The translations under genes and the position numbers were made by a program. The notes under the pieces were generated by a model that saw only the letters and a program-made list of their open reading frames with translations, ran no database searches and was not told the DNA's origin. DNA of 38,569 bases from Balneolaceae bacterium (lineage in GTDB: Bacteria > Bacteroidota > Rhodothermia > Balneolales > Balneolaceae), in NCBI GenBank assembly GCA_007693295.1, contig REDT01000177.1, positions 1-38,569 on the forward strand, in the 5' to 3' direction. This document shows, in pieces, positions 36,989 to 38,569 of this stretch (within the stretch, counting starts at the first letter, position 1; the number at the start of each line of letters is the position of its first letter).

Positions 36989-38275
36989 TCAACCCCTGTC
37001 TCCAATCTTCACATAGTCCCGTTTTGTCTCCCCGATGTATATCTGTCGCGGGCGCGAAATGGGCTCATTATTATCACGCATCTCTTTCCATTGGGCTATC
37101 CAGCCCGGCAGCCGGCCCAGGGCAAACATGACGGTGAACATCTCTGTTGGAATGCCAATGGCGCGATAGAGAATACCGGAATAGAAATCCACGTTGGGAT
37201 AGAGTTTGCGATCGATAAAATAGCTGTCGTTCAAGGCTACCTCTTCCAGGGATTTGGCAATATCCAGAAGCGGATCATCCACGCCAAGTTCGCTAAGAAG
37301 CTCGTCGCTTACCTTTTTGATAATCTTGGCACGGGGATCAAAGTTCTTATACACCCTGTGGCCAAAACCCATTAGCCGGAAGTCGCTGTCCTTATCTTTT
37401 GCTTTCTCCACCATCTTCTTTACATCGCCACCCTGTGCCTGTATTTTTTTTAGCATATCAATCACCTCCTGGTTGGCACCGCCGTGCAGAGGTCCCCAAA
37501 GGGCACATACACCGGACGATATGGCCGCGTAAAGACTGGCGTGCGACGATCCTGCGATGCGGACGGTTGAAGTGGAACAGTTCTGCTCGTGGTCGGCATG
37601 GAGAATCAAAATGGTATTGAGTGCTCTTACAACCGTAGGATTAACATCATACTCCTCGGTGGGCAGCGCGAACATCATGTGAAGAAAATTGGCGCAGTAA
37701 CTGTAACGGTTCTGTGGATACATAATCGGAAATCCCTGTGATTTGCGGTACGACCAGGCCGCTATCGTTGCGCTTTTTGCAATGAGGCGCCTAATAGTCA
37801 GATCTACCTTCTCGGGATCCAGGTTTGTATTGTGATCGTCCGGGTAGAAGGTGGACAGGGCACTGATCATAGAGGCAAGTACACCCATAGGATGAGCCTT
37901 CTCGGGATAGCCTTCATAAAACTTCTTCATGTCTTCATGGATCAGCGTATGACGCGTAATACCGTTGGTAAAATTCTCGAGCTCTACAGGAGAGGGCAGC
38001 TCACCATAAATGATAAGGTAGGCCACTTCTAAAAACGTGGAGTTTTCTGCAAGCTGTTCGATGGGATAACCACGGTACCGCAGTACTCCCTTTTCACCAT
38101 CCAAAAAAGTGATCGCGCTTCGGGTAGCCCCGGTGCTCTTGTACCCGGTGTCGGATGTTATGTAACCCGTGTCGTTGCGAAGATTGGTAATATCGATGGC
38201 AAGCTCGCCTTCAGTGCCTTTGATAATGTCCAGTTCATGAGTTTGATTGCCAATAATGAGTTTTGCGCGGTCCAT
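36989..38275 (-). CDS. gltA: Citrate synthase
   Basis: 428 aa; GEKGVLRYRGYPIEQLAENS, ILHADHEQNCSTSTVR, GALWGPLHGGANQEV-like, GFGHRVYKNFDPRAK, SGILYRAIGIPTEMFTVMFALGRLPGWIAQW. Confidence 0.98.
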   Translation of the reverse strand: MDRAKLIIGNQTHELDIIKGTEGELAIDITNLRNDTGYITSDTGYKSTGATRSAITFLDGEKGVLRYRGYPIEQLAENSTFLEVAYLIIYGELPSPVELENFTNGITRHTLIHEDMKKFYEGYPEKAHPMGVLASMISALSTFYPDDHNTNLDPEKVDLTIRRLIAKSATIAAWSYRKSQGFPIMYPQNRYSYCANFLHMMFALPTEEYDVNPTVVRALNTILILHADHEQNCSTSTVRIAGSSHASLYAAISSGVCALWGPLHGGANQEVIDMLKKIQAQGGDVKKMVEKAKDKDSDFRLMGFGHRVYKNFDPRAKIIKKVSDELLSELGVDDPLLDIAKSLEEVALNDSYFIDRKLYPNVDFYSGILYRAIGIPTEMFTVMFALGRLPGWIAQWKEMRDNNEPISRPRQIYIGETKRDYVKIGDRG

Positions 38276-38569
38276 GTTGATATGTTTTTTTCAATTCATG
38301 GGCATCTTTCCACTAAGCCCGTTATCTATGTTTCTGAGAGTAAAAACGTTTTTTTGTGATTTGATCTATCTTACACAACTGCATATATAAGAACCAATAT
38401 AGTATCTGAAGGATTGAATTCAGATAGGGGAAATCCCCATATCTTTACATCACCGGCCGCTGTTCTTTCGCCGGGTTTCCCCAACGGGCGGTTTACCGGA
38501 AGATAGTGAGTAACAAGAGGGATTGAGTCCATGCAGCAGCACCACTGTCAGTCCGTTGGGCTCTTCAAG

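Noticed and set aside
1-38569. CRISPR array, tRNA or rRNA genes, intact IS element
   Set aside because: No regularly spaced direct repeats, no tRNA/rRNA-like sequence noticed, no transposase ORF. This was a visual scan only; tRNAscan-SE, barrnap and ISfinder runs would be decisive.
38531-38569. Possible plus-strand CDS start (MQQHHCQSVGLFK...) at the window edge
   Set aside because: Only 13 codons before the window ends; cannot be supported.

Overview
The window looks like a Bacteroidota/Balneolota-type chromosome (lineage is inferred from SprA, DUF3467-, DUF4290- and DUF6567-like proteins; not tested). Most of it is ordinary chromosomal coding sequence: a menaquinone cluster (menF-menD-menH-menB, minus strand), a SpoIID/LytB-domain protein, a CBS/CysK-type PLP enzyme, a DUF3467-like protein, an LptF/LptG permease pair, a 2411-aa SprA (type IX secretion translocon), a lipoprotein, a run of serine/alpha-beta hydrolases, two divergent SDR oxidoreductases, an AAA/DUF4143 ATPase, an AI-2E family transporter, several outer-membrane beta-barrel-like proteins, a CPBP protease, a DUF6544-like protein, a class V aminotransferase and citrate synthase. 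I found no CRISPR array, rRNA, tRNA or intact transposon by eye. The best second-look items are: (1) a 50-bp near-perfect palindrome 5 nt upstream of the DUF4143 ATPase start codon; (2) related CCCTCCTT...AAGGAGGG composite repeats in the same orientation on both sides of a three-gene outer-membrane/DUF6544 segment, with a third palindrome sharing their core sequence at the left edge; (3) a nested inverted-repeat element downstream of sprA; (4) a 43-aa membrane microprotein absent from the ORF track; (5) an apparent domain fission of a DUF6544-like protein; and (6) operator-like palindromes upstream of menF and between divergent genes. I did not find convincing evidence of a wholly new multi-gene system.
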